Shown here piece after piece: positions 28,899 to 28,938 of a DNA stretch of 28,938 nt. The DNA is from Blautia sp. (lineage in GTDB: Bacteria > Bacillota > Clostridia > Lachnospirales > Lachnospiraceae): NCBI GenBank assembly GCA_030841965.1, contig JAUUSJ010000042.1:1-28938 (forward strand). Reading direction: 5' to 3'. Position 1 is the stretch's first letter; the number at the start of each line of letters is the position of its first letter. The notes under the pieces are model-generated. The model was given only the letters and a program-made list of their open reading frames with translations, did no database searches and had not been told where the DNA came from. The position numbers were made by a program, and so were the translations under genes.

Positions 28899-28938
28899 AT
28901 GCCAGTATTTAATCATATACCCAAAATAGAAGATGATA
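28899..28938 (+). CDS. Start of the next gene, cut by the window end
   Basis: ATG 28899 follows AAGGAGGG (28887-28894) by four bases and reads MPVFNHIPKIEDD before the sequence stops. Thirteen codons are too few to name it. Its place after the fibre genes suggests a tail-tip, fibre-assembly or lysis-region protein. Confidence 0.55.
   Translation, partial: MPVFNHIPKIEDD

Overview
The window reads as one temperate-phage (prophage) late region from a low-GC Firmicute. The closest feel is a gut Clostridia/Lachnospiraceae host. That host call is an inference from the AT-rich composition, the strong AGGAGG-type ribosome binding sites, the frequent GTG/TTG starts and the protein families. Every convincing gene is on the + strand. 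No integrase, repressor, rRNA, tRNA or CRISPR array is visible.

Region 1 (1-2982) is the end of an early or accessory operon. It holds a LemA-family membrane protein, an adjoining two-helix membrane protein, a VRR-NUC nuclease, two small unknown proteins (one cysteine-rich) and a sigma-like DUF1492/ArpU-type late regulator. A strong inverted repeat sits just before the regulator gene.

Region 2 (2983-4491) is a control region with little coding capacity. It has a candidate late promoter (two ATGTCC boxes ten bases apart plus an extended -10) followed at once by a terminator. Next is a perfect TTGACA-17-TATTAT promoter whose spacer is an 18-bp palindrome, driving a 40-residue peptide. A second mini-ORF, a ribbon-helix-helix protein and its terminator follow. 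The last ~700 bases carry no credible protein. They contain a cluster of abutting RNA hairpins that looks like a large structured phage RNA (ROOL/GOLLD-class by size and setting, not proven), then mutually exclusive hairpins over the terminase start.

Region 3 (4492-12810) is a head module collinear with phage lambda: TerS (Nu1-like), GpA-type TerL, gpW-like joiner, gpB-like portal, a protease-scaffold-major capsid fusion with a strong internal in-frame start, a DUF2190 decoration protein, connector-like proteins, a gpZ-like protein and a possible tail terminator.

Region 4 (12813-28938) is a P2-type contractile tail module: sheath, tube, E/E' tail chaperone with a classic A AAA AAC -1 slippery site, tape measure, gpX, the gpD hub, spike gpV, gpU, gp25-like wedge, gpJ, gpI and several fibre genes. 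The hub is unusual. The gpD fold seems divided between two adjacent genes, with a cell-wall hydrolase fused to each side of the break and a third (Amidase_3) at the far end. The phage is therefore a lambda-head/P2-tail hybrid myovirus. The window ends a few codons into another tail-fibre or lysis-proximal gene.
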